In this document: positions 42,325-53,362 of the stretch, in pieces
Position numbering within the stretch: the stretch's first letter is position 1
How the letters are laid out: each line of letters opens with the position of its first letter
From: an uncultured Lachnospiraceae bacterium
GTDB lineage: Bacteria; Bacillota; Clostridia; Lachnospirales; Lachnospiraceae
Length of the DNA: 64,000 bases
Assembly (NCBI GenBank): GCA_947165025.1
Contig: CAMUYQ010000007.1
Span: forward strand, 62,001-126,000
Reading direction: 5' to 3'
Notes under the pieces: generated by a model
Told to the model about the DNA's origin: nothing
Databases searched by the model: none
The model's input: only the letters and a program-made list of their open reading frames with translations
Program-made: the position numbers and the translations under genes

Positions 42325-43353
42325 CTACAAAAGTTCCGCTATCTCGTATATCAGTCTCTCGGATGCTTCCCAGCCGAGGCACGGATCGGTGATCGATTTG
42401 CCGTAGCAGCCGCCGCCGGGAGTCTGGGCGCCGTCTTCGATGTAACTCTCGATCATGAAGCCTTTGAGAAGCTTTGCGATGCGCTCGTCATGGCGTGCGG
42501 AGTGGAGCACTTCCTTGACGATCCTGGGCTGTTCGAAAGGATTCTTGTTGGAGTTACAGTGGTTTGTGTCAACGATCAGACCGGGGTTTTGAAGTTCCAT
42601 CTCATCATAGATATCGCAGAGCCTCACAAGATCCTCATAGTGATAGTTCGGTTTCATCGAGCCGTGCTGGTCGGTGTAGCCGCGAAGGATCGCATGTGTG
42701 TGGCGGTTTCCGTCGGAGTGAACCTGCCATCCGCGGTATATGAAAGTGTGCGAATTCTGCGCAGCACTGATCGCGTTCATCATCACGCGGTAATCTCCGG
42801 AGGTGGGATTTTTCATGCCGACAGGAACGCTGATGCCGCTTGATGTAAGTCTGTGCTGCTGGTCTTCCACCGAACGTGCGCCGACCGCAACGTACAGAAG
42901 CAGGTCATCAAGATACCCGTAGTTTTCCGTGTACAGCATCTCATCTGCGCATGCAAATCCGGTTTCCATCACAGCACGCATATGAAGATGACGTGTTGCC
43001 TCAATACCCTTGAACAGGTTCGGCTTATCGGTCGGATCGGGCTGATGGAGCATTCCCTTGTACCCTTCCGCAGTCGTCCTGGGCTTGTTCGTGTATATTC
43101 TCGGTACGATGAATATCCTGTCCTTCACCTTTTCCTGAACCGACACAAGCCGTGTGATATAGTCCATGACCGACTCCTCGTTATCGGCCGAGCACGGACC
43201 GATTATGAGGATAAGCTTATCCCGTCTTCCTTCGAAGATCGATATCAGTTCCGCCTTCCTCTCCTGGATCGTCTCATTCATCTTGGCAGTCAGAGGATAC
43301 ATCTCCTTAAGTTCCGCCGGTATCGCAAGCTGCCTTTCATACATCATTCCCAT
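42325..43353 (-). CDS. aroF: 3-deoxy-7-phosphoheptulonate synthase (DAHP synthase, type I)
   Basis: A 342-residue enzyme for the first step of the aromatic pathway (PEP plus erythrose 4-phosphate). Family blocks LILIIGPCSADNEE, PRTTAEGYKGMLHQPD, GARSVEDQQHR, MKNPTSGD, VDTNHCNSNK and SYIEDGAQTPGG are all present. Gene symbol aroF is used generically; feedback type cannot be read here. AAGGAG precedes the ATG. It lies 15 bases after the prephenate dehydratase-like gene and shares its Phe attenuator, which predicts that this isozyme responds to phenylalanine supply. Confidence 0.95.
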   Translation of the reverse strand: MGMMYERQLAIPAELKEMYPLTAKMNETIQERKAELISIFEGRRDKLILIIGPCSADNEESVMDYITRLVSVQEKVKDRIFIVPRIYTNKPRTTAEGYKGMLHQPDPTDKPNLFKGIEATRHLHMRAVMETGFACADEMLYTENYGYLDDLLLYVAVGARSVEDQQHRLTSSGISVPVGMKNPTSGDYRVMMNAISAAQNSHTFIYRGWQVHSDGNRHTHAILRGYTDQHGSMKPNYHYEDLVRLCDIYDEMELQNPGLIVDTNHCNSNKNPFEQPRIVKEVLHSARHDERIAKLLKGFMIESYIEDGAQTPGGGCYGKSITDPCLGWEASERLIYEIAELL

Positions 43354-43368
43354 CTTTTTTTCTCCTTC

Positions 43369-43920
43369 TTAACCTTCCTGTTTTTTTGTTACGACTGCAA
43401 ATGTTGTTTCGTTATCGTCAGTTTCATTTATATGTTCATCAAGTACCCTGAGTCCGTAAAACGCTGCCGTCTCAAGACTTGCTATTGCTGCGACCGACAT
43501 GTTCTGCATCCTTGATACTTCTCGCGCCGCAACAGCTGTGTTTGCCGCCTCGATGACTTCGTATCCGTTTGCCTTTATGTACCCGTCGCACTGCTCGAGA
43601 GCCTTTATCTGGCTGATCACTTTTTTGATGTCGCTCTTCCTGCTGCCGCGCACCCCGAGAAGGTTCTGTATGATCGGGATCGTATGCGTCGATACGACCT
43701 CAAGGTCACCGCGCTCAAGAAGTCCCTTTACTTCCTTAACCTCTCCCGCATAACTGTTTCTTACGGGGAGGACCGCGCACTCACATTCACCGGCAGTAAC
43801 GGCCTCATATGCTTTTGTAAAACTTTCAAACGAAACGTGAATCTCATCCGGAAACAGCCTTCTCGTTACGACATGTGCAAACGCACCTTCAATTCCGCAA
43901 TACGCGATCTTTTTCAGCAT
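43369..43920 (-). CDS. Prephenate dehydratase-like protein, short and divergent
   Basis: A 183-residue protein covering only the dehydratase domain, without the usual C-terminal ACT domain (full PheA proteins are about 280 or more). It keeps the fold pattern: YCGIEGAFAHVV for GPxGTFSH, AVLPVRNSYAGEV for PxENSxEG, and NETTFAVV near the end. The catalytic TRF motif reads TTF, so the Arg is absent, and ENS is RNS. It could still make phenylpyruvate, or it could be a regulatory or inactive form. AAGGAGG precedes the ATG. The Phe-rich leader upstream shows the operon is tied to phenylalanine. Confidence 0.82.
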   Translation of the reverse strand: MLKKIAYCGIEGAFAHVVTRRLFPDEIHVSFESFTKAYEAVTAGECECAVLPVRNSYAGEVKEVKGLLERGDLEVVSTHTIPIIQNLLGVRGSRKSDIKKVISQIKALEQCDGYIKANGYEVIEAANTAVAAREVSRMQNMSVAAIASLETAAFYGLRVLDEHINETDDNETTFAVVTKKQEG

Positions 43921-43940
43921 ACATTCCCTCCTTAAGCAAT

Positions 43941-43973
43941 AAAAAAGCGGCCCGGGTTTGTTTTCCGGACCGC
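43941..43973 (-). terminator. Attenuator terminator of the Phe leader
   Basis: Minus strand GCGGTCCGG, loop AAAACAAAC, CCGGGCCGC, then TTTTTT. It lies 30 bases after the leader peptide stop and 21 before the first enzyme gene. Confidence 0.88.
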
Positions 43974-44002
43974 TGCAGGTTCAACTCATGATCATCTTCG
44001 CA

Positions 44003-44086
44003 TCACAAATTGCCCTTACATCGGTCCGACGTAAAGGTAAAGAAAAATGCGAATGATGAAATTGTCATCTGTGATGATCTTCTCAT
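44003..44086 (-). CDS. Phenylalanine-rich leader peptide
   Basis: A 27-residue peptide, MRRSSQMTISSFAFFFTFTS followed by DRCKGNL, with five Phe in seven residues. AAAGGAAC is 4-5 bases before the ATG. It sits between a consensus promoter and the attenuator. Ribosome stalling at the Phe codons when charged tRNA-Phe is scarce should allow read-through into the aromatic genes, as in classical pheA attenuation. Confidence 0.85.
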   Translation of the reverse strand: MRRSSQMTISSFAFFFTFTSDRCKGNL

Positions 44087-44112
44087 GTCTGTTCCTTTAA
44101 TGAATTTTTTTC

Positions 44113-44141
44113 AGAATACACGTTTATGTAAAGCCTGTCAA
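44113..44141 (-). promoter_or_regulatory. Promoter of the Phe-controlled aromatic operon
   Basis: Minus strand TTGACA (44141-44136), 17-base spacer, TATTCT (44118-44113). It lies immediately after the gltD stop, with no clear gltD terminator before it. Confidence 0.75.
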
Positions 44142-44148
44142 TAACTTT

Positions 44149-45654
44149 TTAAAGATTTGTGTATCCCATCAGCGACTTATCAACCGCTGCCGCACACGCT
44201 CTTCCTTCGGCGATAGCCCATACGACGAGCGACTGTCCGCGGTGCATGTCGCCTGCCGTAAATACGCGTTCAGCTGACGCAGCATATTCTCCTTCGCCTG
44301 TCGCAACATTTCCTCTTGCGCTTACATCAACTCCGAACGAAGACGTTACATATTCTTCGCTTCCGAGAAATCCTGCCGCGATCAGAACGATGTCCGCAGG
44401 AAGCTCCGCTTCGCTTCCCTTGACGTTCTCAAACGACATCTTTCCGTCCTTGGATATCTTTCTCTCAAGCTTCACGGTCTTAACACCGGTCAGGTTTCCT
44501 TTGTCATCCTTGATGAATTCGGTTACCGTTGTCGAGAATATCCTCGGGTCTTTTCCGAACCTGTATATCGCCTCTTCCTGGCCGTAATCGGTCTTGAGTA
44601 CCTTCGGCCATTCGGGCCACGGGTTTGAAGGGGTTCTCTCTTCGGGTGCCGCAGGCATCATCTCTATCTGTGTTACCGATGCAGCCCCGAGTCTGATGCT
44701 CGTTCCTACGCAGTCATTTCCGGTATCACCGCCGCCGATGACGATAACGTTTTTGCCCTTCATATTCCCAAAGGAAAAATCATCCGCCGCGGTCACTTTT
44801 TTATAATCATAGTCTTCATCCATTATACGCTTTGATACTTCGCGAAGGAAGGGAACCGCAAACATGATACCGTTTGCATCTCTTCCTGTTGCATTGATGT
44901 CACGCGGTTTTGAAGCGCCGCAGCAAAGCACAACGCGGTCATGATTTTCGAGGAGTTCTTTTGCGGTGATATCTTCTCCGACATTAACGCCGTACTTAAA
45001 TTCTATCCCCGCTTTTTCCATGAGCGCGATACGCCTGTCGACAACTCTCTTGTCAAGCTTCATGTTCGGGATGCCGTAACGGAGCAGTCCTCCGGCCCTG
45101 TCAAATCTCTCGTATACGGTAACCTTGTGTCCGCGCATGTTGAGAAGCTGTGCGCATGCAAGTCCTGAAGGTCCGCTTCCGACGATCGCAACGCTCTTGC
45201 CGGTCCTTACCTTTGGCGCAAGTTCATCGACCAGTCCGTGCTCAAATGCATATTCAATTATGTCTCTTTCATTATCTTTTGTTGTGACGGATGCACCGGT
45301 GTTCTGGCATGTACATGCCGCTTCACAAAGTGCGGGACACACGCGCGCCGTAAACTCCGGAAAACTGTGCGTTCTCGACAGTCTCTTATATGCCTCTTTG
45401 AAGTTTCCGTGATACACGAGTTCGTTTGTTTCGGGAACAAGGTTGTGCAGCGGACATCCGCTTGCCATTCCCGATATCATCACTCCCGCCTGGCAGAACG
45501 GAACACCGCATGCCATGCATCGTGCCGCCTGCTGCTGTCTTTCCTTTAGAGGAAGCGGCGAATGAAACTCATCAAAATTCGTTATCCTCTTTTCAGGGGA
45601 TGTGCATTTATTGTCGCACCTTTTGTATTCCATGAATCCGGTAGGTTTTCCCAT
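44149..45654 (-). CDS. gltD: Glutamate synthase, small subunit
   Basis: A 501-residue flavoprotein that takes electrons from NAD(P)H and passes them to GltB. N-terminal FeS Cys sets (CMACGVPFCQ...CPLHN, CPALCEAACTC), FAD site VGSGPSGLACAQLL, NAD(P) site VIGGGDTGNDCVG, and late AGDMHRGQSLVVWAI. A GTG at 45663 overlaps the gltB stop, but spacing from AAGGGGG favours the ATG at 45654. Last gene of the glnA-asnB-pyrG-gltB-gltD series; its end abuts the promoter of the Phe operon. Confidence 0.96.
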   Translation of the reverse strand: MGKPTGFMEYKRCDNKCTSPEKRITNFDEFHSPLPLKERQQQAARCMACGVPFCQAGVMISGMASGCPLHNLVPETNELVYHGNFKEAYKRLSRTHSFPEFTARVCPALCEAACTCQNTGASVTTKDNERDIIEYAFEHGLVDELAPKVRTGKSVAIVGSGPSGLACAQLLNMRGHKVTVYERFDRAGGLLRYGIPNMKLDKRVVDRRIALMEKAGIEFKYGVNVGEDITAKELLENHDRVVLCCGASKPRDINATGRDANGIMFAVPFLREVSKRIMDEDYDYKKVTAADDFSFGNMKGKNVIVIGGGDTGNDCVGTSIRLGAASVTQIEMMPAAPEERTPSNPWPEWPKVLKTDYGQEEAIYRFGKDPRIFSTTVTEFIKDDKGNLTGVKTVKLERKISKDGKMSFENVKGSEAELPADIVLIAAGFLGSEEYVTSSFGVDVSARGNVATGEGEYAASAERVFTAGDMHRGQSLVVWAIAEGRACAAAVDKSLMGYTNL

Positions 45655-45659
45655 TTCGA

Positions 45660-48600
45660 TCACGCCCCCTTCCTTTGATTTTCGAGGATACGTTTGTATT
45701 CCTCGGGTATTATCTTTTTAAACCTGCCCATCGACTCCTCAAATTCATCGAGGATCTTCTGCGCCTTAACGGATCCCGTGTACTTCACGTGAGCTTCAAG
45801 AAGCTTTCTGATCTCGTCTTTATCTTCTGATGCTGTAACGCTTTCCATCAGGACGAGTTCCTTGTTGAGGTTTTTATAAAGAGTGTTGTGCTCGTCAAGT
45901 ACATATGCGATACCGCCGCTCATGCCGGCCGCAAAGTTCTTTCCGACGCTTCCGAGAATGACCGCAACGCCACCCGTCATGTACTCGCATCCGTGCTCGG
46001 CAACTCCTTCGACAACGCTCTTCGCACCGGAATTACGAACGCAGAAACGCTCGCCGGCCATGCCCGCGATATATGCTTCACCGCTCGTTGCACCGTAAAG
46101 CGCAACGTTACCGATGATCATGTTGTTCTCCGCATCGTATGCCGCATCTTCCGGAGCCTTGATAACAAGTCGTCCGCCCGACAGACCCTTTCCGAAGTAA
46201 TCGTTCGCATCGCCCGTAAGCTCGATCGTCTCGCCCTTCGGGATGAACGCGCCGAAGCTCTGTCCGCCTGCGCCGTGAGCCTTGATAATGACCGCGTCGT
46301 TGCGAAGTCCCTTATGATGGAACTGCGTGATATATGCGCCGATCATCGTTCCGAACGCTCTGTCTGTATTCTTGACTTCACACGCCACATCAACGGCCGT
46401 GCCCGCCTCGATATCCTTCTTCACGCCCTTCTTACCTGACAGGATCTGCGAATCACGCCGCTCTTCGAGCTGAAAATCATATGCAGCCTTTTTGTCATAT
46501 CCCTTCGAAAGCGGAAGCGGCTCGGTTATCATCCTGGAGAAGTCAAGCTTTGAAGCATGACCCGTAAGTCCTTCCTTCACCTTAAGAAGATCGAACCTTC
46601 CGACGAGTTCATCAACACTCCTGACTCCGAGCTTTGCCATGTATTCACGGAGTTCTTCGGCGATGAACATCATAAATCTTTCAACATATTCGGGCTTTCC
46701 GGCAAAGTTTTTGCGAAGCTCCGGATTCTGCGTTGCGATACCCATCGGACATGTGTCAAGGTTGCAGACACGCATCATCACACATCCGAGTGTTACAAGA
46801 GGAGCTGTCGCAAATCCGAACTCTTCCGCACCGAGGATCGCCGCGATCGCAACATCTCTTCCGCTCATGAGCTTACCGTCAGTCTCGACAACAACCATGT
46901 CACGAAGACCGTTCTGCATGAGTGTCTGGTGAGTCTCGGCAACACCGAGTTCCCACGGAAGACCCGCATTGTGTATCGAGCTTATCGGTGCCGCACCGGT
47001 TCCTCCGTCATATCCCGATATAAGGATGACGCCGGCTCCTGCCTTTGCAACGCCCGCTGCTATCGTTCCGACACCGGCCTCAGATACGAGCTTGACCGAT
47101 ATCCTTGCTTTCCTGTTCGCACATTTAAGATCGTAGATAAGCTGTGCGAGATCTTCTATTGAATAAATGTCATGATGGGGCGGCGGTGAGATAAGGCTGA
47201 CACCGGGTGTCGAATGCCTTGTCTTTGCGATCCACGGATAAACCTTTCCGCCCGGAAGATGTCCGCCCTCACCGGGCTTTGCTCCCTGTGCCATTTTGAT
47301 CTGTATCTCTTTGGCGCTCTGAAGATAGCGTGATGTAACACCGAATCTTCCCGATGCGACCTGCTTGATGGCGCTGCTCCTGTCATGTGCGGTTCCTGCG
47401 CTCTCCAGTCTCTCATCGCTCTCGCCGCCTTCTCCGCTGTTTGATTTTCCGTGAAGGTGGTTCATCGCAACTGCAAGCGCTTCATGAGCTTCTTCTGATA
47501 TTGAACCGTATGACATCGCACCGGTCTTGAACCTCTTTACTATCTCCGATGCAGGCTCGACCTCCGAAATATCAACGCTCTTATCGGCATATTTCAGATC
47601 GAGAACGCTTCTGATGTAACCGGTCTCTTCTTTGTCTACCATTGCCGTATACTGTTTGAACTTCGAATAATCATCCTCACGCGTTGACATCTGAAGCATA
47701 TGTATCGTCTGGGGATTGTATCTGTGAAGCTCTCCGCCAGAGCGCATCTTATGATATCCGAGCGATTCAACGGACAGATCGCTTGATAGACCGAGCGGGT
47801 CAAAAGCCTTTGAATGCTGGTCTGTCGTCGCCTTTGCGATATCATCCATATCGATACCGCCGATCCTTGAAACGGTACCGGTAAAGTACCTGTCGATCAC
47901 CGCAGTCGATACACCGACAGCTTCGAATATACGGCTGCCCTGATACGACTGGATCGTTGATATTCCCATCTTGGAAGCGATCTTGACTATTCCGGAAAGA
48001 ACGGCCCTGTCGTAATCCTCGACCGCCGCATAGTAATCCTTGTCCAGGATTCCGTCTTCTATGAGCTCTTTGATCGTCGCATGCGCCAGATAAGGATTGA
48101 CCGCGCACGCACCGAATCCGAGAAGTGTTGCGAAATGATGCACATCCCTCGGCTCACCGGTCTCAAGTATGAGCGACAGTGCCATGCATTTTTTCGTCGT
48201 AACAAGATAGTTGTGAACAGCTGACACACACAGAAGAGAAGGTATGGCGATATGATTTTCGTCCACGCCCCTGTCTGAGAGGATGAGTATGTTGGCCCCC
48301 CTCCTGTATGCCCTGTCGACCTCAACAAAGAGGTTTTCGATCGCACGCTCAAGCGGTGTGCCTTTGTAGTAGAGCATCGATACTCTTCCGACCTCAAGGC
48401 CGTTTCTGTGAAGGTGCGATATCTTCATAAGATCAAGGTCCGAGAGGATCGGATTGTTGATCTTAAGAACGTTGCAGTTTTCGGGATCGTCGGATAAGAT
48501 GTCACCGTTCTTTCCCGCATAAACGCATGTTGCGGTAACGATCTTCTCTCTTGCAGAGTCTATGGGCGGGTTCGTGACCTGCGCGAACAGCTGCTTGAAG

Positions 48601-50120
48601 TAATCAAACAGCGGTCTGTACTCTTTGGAAAGGACCGCAAGCGGTGTATCAACACCCATCGATCCGATCTGCTCGCTTCCGGAAAGAGCCATGTTATATA
48701 TGCGCTCGCGGCACTCTTCGTATGTATATCCGAACGCTCTCTGAAGTCTTAAGAGGTCCTCGCCTTCAACTGCGGGAACAGATTCGTTCGGGATCTTAAG
48801 AGCCTTCAGCGTTACAAGGTTTGAATCAAGCCATTCACCGTAAGGACGCGCCATCGCATAGCGTTCCTTGATCTCCCCGTCATCCATGATCCTGCGTGTC
48901 TTCGTATCCGCAAGGATCATCTTGCCGGGAAGCAGGCAGCCCTTCTTTGTTATACGCGACTCTTCGATATCGAGCACGCCGACCTCCGATGAAAGAATCA
49001 GTCGTCCGTCATCGAGGATGTAATAACGTGAAGGCCTCAGTCCGTTCCTGTCAAGGATCGCAGCCATCATGTCACCGTCCGAGAACATTATCGAAGCCGG
49101 GCCGTCCCAGGGTTCGATCATCGTCGCATAGTACTGGTAGAAATCACGCTCCTGAGTTGTGAGCGTATCGTTGTTTTCCCAAGGTTCGGGAACGAGTATC
49201 ATCGCTGCGAGCGCGGGATCCATACCGCCCATAACAAGAAACTCAAGCGCGTTGTCAAGCATTGCCGAATCCGATCCGCCGCGGCTTATGACAGGCAGTA
49301 CCTTGCCGAGTTCATCCTCGGAAAAGTTTCCGCTCTTGATCGTCTCCTCGCGTGCAAACATCTTGTCGACGTTACCGCGTATCGTATTGATCTCACCGTT
49401 ATGTACTATGAACCTGTTGGGATGTGCTCTCAACCAGCTTGGCTGTGTATTGGTCGAAAATCGCGAATGCACCATTGCTATGGCCGACTCGTAATCTTCA
49501 TCCATCAGATCCGAAAAGAACGTGCGAAGCTGTCCCACAAGGAACATTCCCTTGTAGACGATCGTACGGCATGAAAGTGTTGCCACATATGTATCAGCGT
49601 TGGAGTGTTCAAATACGCGTCTTACAACGTAAAGCTTTCTGTCAAATTCAAGATCGCTGATCTCTTCATCGGGGCGTTTTACAAATGCCTGATAGATCGC
49701 TGGACAGCTTTCAAGAGCACGCATTCCGAGAACATCTTCATGTACCGGAACCTTTCTGTATCCGAGGAACTCAAGTCCCTCTTTTTCGACGATGATCTCG
49801 AACATCTTCATCGCCTGCATGCGTGAGAGTTCATCGGCCGGGAAGAAGAACATTCCGACACCGTATGAGCGACGCTCTCCTATATTGATCCCAAGCGCTT
49901 TACACTCTCTTGCAAAAAACTTATGCGGTATCTGTGTCAGTATTCCGACACCGTCTCCGGTCGCACCTTCCGCATCTTTTCCGGCACGGTGCTCAAGGTT
50001 TTCTACGATCGAAAGAGCATCGCTGACGACCTGATGACTTGCCGTTCCGTTTATGTCTATTATTGCGCCGACGCCGCAGTTGTCATGTTCAAACTCCGGC
50101 TCGTAAAGTGTTTTATTCAT
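45660..50120 (-). CDS. gltB: Glutamate synthase, large subunit
   Basis: A 1486-residue protein that makes two glutamates from glutamine and 2-oxoglutarate. The class II amidotransferase nucleophile is C15 in [10 protein letters not shown] after a short propeptide. The FMN/synthase domain contains [24 protein letters not shown] and the 3Fe-4S Cys set [15 protein letters not shown]; the C-terminal beta-helix is Gly-rich ([17 protein letters not shown]). The start overlaps the pyrG stop as ATGA, so translation is coupled. Full length and apparently intact. Confidence 0.97.
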   Translation of the reverse strand: MNKTLYEPEFEHDNCGVGAIIDINGTASHQVVSDALSIVENLEHRAGKDAEGATGDGVGILTQIPHKFFARECKALGINIGERRSYGVGMFFFPADELSRMQAMKMFEIIVEKEGLEFLGYRKVPVHEDVLGMRALESCPAIYQAFVKRPDEEISDLEFDRKLYVVRRVFEHSNADTYVATLSCRTIVYKGMFLVGQLRTFFSDLMDEDYESAIAMVHSRFSTNTQPSWLRAHPNRFIVHNGEINTIRGNVDKMFAREETIKSGNFSEDELGKVLPVISRGGSDSAMLDNALEFLVMGGMDPALAAMILVPEPWENNDTLTTQERDFYQYYATMIEPWDGPASIMFSDGDMMAAILDRNGLRPSRYYILDDGRLILSSEVGVLDIEESRITKKGCLLPGKMILADTKTRRIMDDGEIKERYAMARPYGEWLDSNLVTLKALKIPNESVPAVEGEDLLRLQRAFGYTYEECRERIYNMALSGSEQIGSMGVDTPLAVLSKEYRPLFDYFKQLFAQVTNPPIDSAREKIVTATCVYAGKNGDILSDDPENCNVLKINNPILSDLDLMKISHLHRNGLEVGRVSMLYYKGTPLERAIENLFVEVDRAYRRGANILILSDRGVDENHIAIPSLLCVSAVHNYLVTTKKCMALSLILETGEPRDVHHFATLLGFGACAVNPYLAHATIKELIEDGILDKDYYAAVEDYDRAVLSGIVKIASKMGISTIQSYQGSRIFEAVGVSTAVIDRYFTGTVSRIGGIDMDDIAKATTDQHSKAFDPLGLSSDLSVESLGYHKMRSGGELHRYNPQTIHMLQMSTREDDYSKFKQYTAMVDKEETGYIRSVLDLKYADKSVDISEVEPASEIVKRFKTGAMSYGSISEEAHEALAVAMNHLHGKSNSGEGGESDERLESAGTAHDRSSAIKQVASGRFGVTSRYLQSAKEIQIKMAQGAKPGEGGHLPGGKVYPWIAKTRHSTPGVSLISPPPHHDIYSIEDLAQLIYDLKCANRKARISVKLVSEAGVGTIAAGVAKAGAGVILISGYDGGTGAAPISSIHNAGLPWELGVAETHQTLMQNGLRDMVVVETDGKLMSGRDVAIAAILGAEEFGFATAPLVTLGCVMMRVCNLDTCPMGIATQNPELRKNFAGKPEYVERFMMFIAEELREYMAKLGVRSVDELVGRFDLLKVKEGLTGHASKLDFSRMITEPLPLSKGYDKKAAYDFQLEERRDSQILSGKKGVKKDIEAGTAVDVACEVKNTDRAFGTMIGAYITQFHHKGLRNDAVIIKAHGAGGQSFGAFIPKGETIELTGDANDYFGKGLSGGRLVIKAPEDAAYDAENNMIIGNVALYGATSGEAYIAGMAGERFCVRNSGAKSVVEGVAEHGCEYMTGGVAVILGSVGKNFAAGMSGGIAYVLDEHNTLYKNLNKELVLMESVTASEDKDEIRKLLEAHVKYTGSVKAQKILDEFEESMGRFKKIIPEEYKRILENQRKGA

Positions 50121-51727
50121 CTGTTACCTCCCTTTACAAGAAGTGCCGCACCGATAAGTCCTTTAAACAGAGGATGCGGCATATCGGGTCTTGACTTGAA
50201 TTCCGGATGTGCCTGTGTCGCAACAAAGAACGGATGATCTTTCAGTTCTATCATCTCAACGATCCTCTTATCAGGTGACATACCCGACAGGACCATTCCG
50301 TTTGATTCAAACACTTCGCGGTAATCGTTGTTGACCTCATACCTGTGGCGGTGTCTCTCCGTGATATCCGTTGTCGCATACAGCTCATGCGCTTTTGTCC
50401 CTTCCTTAAGAACACACGGATATGATCCGAGGCGAAGTGTGCCTCCGATGTCTTCGAGGTTTTCTTTTTCGGGAAGGATGTGGATCACGGGATCCGGTGT
50501 TGACGGATCCAGCTCTGTCGATGATGCAGCGGAAAGTTTGCAGACGTTTCTCGAAAACTCGATCAGTGCAAGCTGCATTCCGAGACATATGCCAAGATAC
50601 GGTATCCTGTTCTCTCTTGCATACCTGATGGCAGCGATCTTTCCGTCGCAGCCGCGCACCCCGAAACCGCCGGGAACGATGATGCCGTCCGTACCGGACA
50701 GGATCGCCGATGCATTGTCATCGTTCACTTCCTCGGCATCGACCCATTTGACCGAAACTTCGGTGCGGTGTGCGATACCGCCGTGGCGCAGTGCTTCAAC
50801 TACACTTAAGTAAGCATCGTGAAGTGCAACGTACTTTCCGACTATCGCTATGGTCACTTTGTGAAGCGGCTCACGGTTGTCGGAGACGAGCTTTCTCCAG
50901 GCAACAAGATCCGGCTCCGGGCACTCAAGATTCAGACATTCGCAGACCTGCTGTGCAAGCCTTTCGTCCTCCATCAGGAGCGGCACCTCATAAAGAGAAG
51001 CTGCATCCAGATTCTGAAGAACATTCTGACGTTTAACGTTACAGAACAGAGCGATCTTCCCTTTCAGGTCATCATCGATCGGAAGATCCGAACGGCACAC
51101 GATGATGTCGGGCCAGAGGCCCATACTCTGCAAAGTCTTGACGCTCATCTGCGTAGGCTTGGTCTTGAGCTCTCCCGAAGCCTTCAAATATGGGATAAGA
51201 GTAACATGTATGATAACGGAATTTTGTCTTCCGATATCAACCTGAAATTGACGGATCGCTTCAAGGAAAGGCTGGCTCTCGATATCACCTACCGTTCCGC
51301 CGATCTCGATTATCGAGATGGTATCCTCGTCGGATGATCTTCCCTTATAAAAACGATCCTTGATCTCATTGGTGATATGCGGGATGACCTGTACGGTACC
51401 TCCGCCGTAATCACCGTGACGCTCCTTGTTCAGGACCGCCTGATATATCTTACCTGTAGTAACATTTGAATTTTTGTCGAGCGATTCGTTTATGAACCTC
51501 TCGTAATGTCCGAGATCCAGATCGGTCTCGGTCCCGTCGTCAGTCACGAACACTTCGCCGTGCTGGATCGGGTTCATCGTTCCCGGATCGACGTTGATGT
51601 ACGGGTCGAACTTCTGCATGGTCACATTAAAGCCGCGGGCCTTAAGAAGCCTTCCGAGAGATGCGGCGGTTATTCCCTTGCCAAGTCCCGATACAACGCC
51701 TCCCGTTACAAATACGTATTTGACCAT
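50117..51727 (-). CDS. pyrG: CTP synthase
   Basis: A 536-residue enzyme that aminates UTP with glutamine. The synthase domain starts [16 protein letters not shown]; the amidotransferase domain has GICLGMQ with nucleophile Cys near 380 and late [11 protein letters not shown]. An upstream ATG at 51739 is too close to GAGGT; the ATG at 51727 is used. It lies 8 bases after asnB and overlaps gltB by 4. A pyrimidine enzyme inside a nitrogen operon makes sense as another glutamine user. Confidence 0.96.
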   Translation of the reverse strand: MVKYVFVTGGVVSGLGKGITAASLGRLLKARGFNVTMQKFDPYINVDPGTMNPIQHGEVFVTDDGTETDLDLGHYERFINESLDKNSNVTTGKIYQAVLNKERHGDYGGGTVQVIPHITNEIKDRFYKGRSSDEDTISIIEIGGTVGDIESQPFLEAIRQFQVDIGRQNSVIIHVTLIPYLKASGELKTKPTQMSVKTLQSMGLWPDIIVCRSDLPIDDDLKGKIALFCNVKRQNVLQNLDAASLYEVPLLMEDERLAQQVCECLNLECPEPDLVAWRKLVSDNREPLHKVTIAIVGKYVALHDAYLSVVEALRHGGIAHRTEVSVKWVDAEEVNDDNASAILSGTDGIIVPGGFGVRGCDGKIAAIRYARENRIPYLGICLGMQLALIEFSRNVCKLSAASSTELDPSTPDPVIHILPEKENLEDIGGTLRLGSYPCVLKEGTKAHELYATTDITERHRHRYEVNNDYREVFESNGMVLSGMSPDKRIVEMIELKDHPFFVATQAHPEFKSRPDMPHPLFKGLIGAALLVKGGNR

Positions 51728-51735
51728 ACCGCACC

Positions 51736-53316
51736 TCACTTACCGCTGTCGCCGTAGTTCGACAGGACTCTCGCGGAAGGATCGTTAACGTTACATCCTT
51801 CCCACTCTTTGTTAGGCATCCAGAAATCCGCAACCATCTGAGACTGTCCCGGATAGTACTCTTCGAATATCTCCCTGTACAAAAGAGACTCTTTCGTAAA
51901 GGGTCTGGCATGGTCATATTTTCTGCACTTTTTCTCAAACTCTTCGTCGGTGTATTTTCCTTCGGCATACTCTTTTAAATGATCGACCATCGAGTGTCCG
52001 ACCGCATCCGAGAATGCAGCCTTCTCTCTCATCAGTATGTCCTCCGGAAGGAAATCTCCGACAAACGCATGACGGAGAAGGTATTTACCTTTGTTATATT
52101 TATTGAGCTTCATTTCGGGATCGATGCTCATGACATATTTCACAAAATCAAGATCACCGAACGGAACTCTTGCCTCGAGGCTGTTTACGGAAATACATCT
52201 GTCCGCGCGAAGCACGTCATACATATGTATCTCGCTTATGCGCTTAACTGCCTCTTTCTGAAAATCATCTGCCGAGGGTGCGAAATCGGTATATTTATAT
52301 CCGAACAGTTCGTCGGATATCTCACCTGTCAGGATGACTCTCACATCGGTCCTCTCATGTATCGCCTTGCAGCACAGATACATTCCGATCGAAGCCCTTA
52401 TAGTTGTGATGTCATATGTTCCGAGAAGATGGATGACATCGGGAAGAGCATTGATAACGTCTTCCTTCGTGATGATGACTTCCGTATGATCGGCACCGAT
52501 ATAATCAGCAACCTGCTTTGCGTATTTAAGATCGATCGCATCCTCGCTCATACCGATCGCAAATGTACGGACAGGCTTCTTTAATATCTTTGCGGAAACG
52601 GCACATACAAGCGACGAATCAAGTCCGCCGGATAACAGAAATCCAAGAGGCGCATCGGAATCAAGCCTCTTTGCGATACCCTTTACGAGCTTGTTGTTTA
52701 TCGTCCTGCATACCGTTTCAAGATCATCTTTAACAACACTGTCGACCCTTGTGATGTCGCAGTATCTGATGAACTGTCCGTCCTCATAATAGAATCCGGG
52801 CGGGAACGGCTCGATCCTCTTTACCAGGCCGACAAGGTTCTTTGCCTCACTTGCAAATATGATGCCGCCGTCATCAGTGTTTCCGTAATACAGGGGACGA
52901 ATGCCGATCGGATCGCGTGCCGCGATAAATGAACCTTTCTTTGCATCGTAGATAATGCATGCAAATTCGGCATCGAGCTTTTCAAACATCTTTGTGCCGT
53001 ACTGCTCGTAAAGCGGAAGCAGTATCTCACAGTCCGAATTGCTCTTGAACGTATATCCCTTTCTGATAAGTTCTTCCTTGATCGGGCGGAATCCGTAGAT
53101 CTCACCGTTACATACAACACAGTTACCGTCTTTTTCGAAAGGCTGCATACCTGCTTCCGAAAGTCCCATGATGGACAGTCTCTCAAATCCCATGACCCCT
53201 CCGGGAACCCCGATAAGCTTCTGCATATCGGGTCCCCTTGAGATCGTCCGGTCAAAAAACGGTTTTAAATCTTCCTTTGTCAGGCTATCTCCCAAATAGC
53301 CGAAAATTGAACACAT
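51736..53316 (-). CDS. asnB: Asparagine synthetase, glutamine-hydrolysing
   Basis: A 526-residue enzyme. Nucleophile C2 ([10 protein letters not shown]), then the glutaminase region and the synthetase PP-motif [10 protein letters not shown] near 230. [13 protein letters not shown] is the usual C-terminal block. GAAAGGGAAG precedes the ATG. It starts 46 bases after glnA ends, with no terminator between, so read-through from glnA is likely. Confidence 0.95.
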   Translation of the reverse strand: MCSIFGYLGDSLTKEDLKPFFDRTISRGPDMQKLIGVPGGVMGFERLSIMGLSEAGMQPFEKDGNCVVCNGEIYGFRPIKEELIRKGYTFKSNSDCEILLPLYEQYGTKMFEKLDAEFACIIYDAKKGSFIAARDPIGIRPLYYGNTDDGGIIFASEAKNLVGLVKRIEPFPPGFYYEDGQFIRYCDITRVDSVVKDDLETVCRTINNKLVKGIAKRLDSDAPLGFLLSGGLDSSLVCAVSAKILKKPVRTFAIGMSEDAIDLKYAKQVADYIGADHTEVIITKEDVINALPDVIHLLGTYDITTIRASIGMYLCCKAIHERTDVRVILTGEISDELFGYKYTDFAPSADDFQKEAVKRISEIHMYDVLRADRCISVNSLEARVPFGDLDFVKYVMSIDPEMKLNKYNKGKYLLRHAFVGDFLPEDILMREKAAFSDAVGHSMVDHLKEYAEGKYTDEEFEKKCRKYDHARPFTKESLLYREIFEEYYPGQSQMVADFWMPNKEWEGCNVNDPSARVLSNYGDSGK

Positions 53317-53362
53317 GTTACTCTTCCCTTTCCTGTATGATTTTTATTCAGAGCCTTACGGC

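Noticed and set aside
43921-44148. T-box leader before the aromatic operon
   Set aside because: No AGGGTGGNACCGCG-like T-box and no specifier stem; the Phe-rich ORF explains the leader better.
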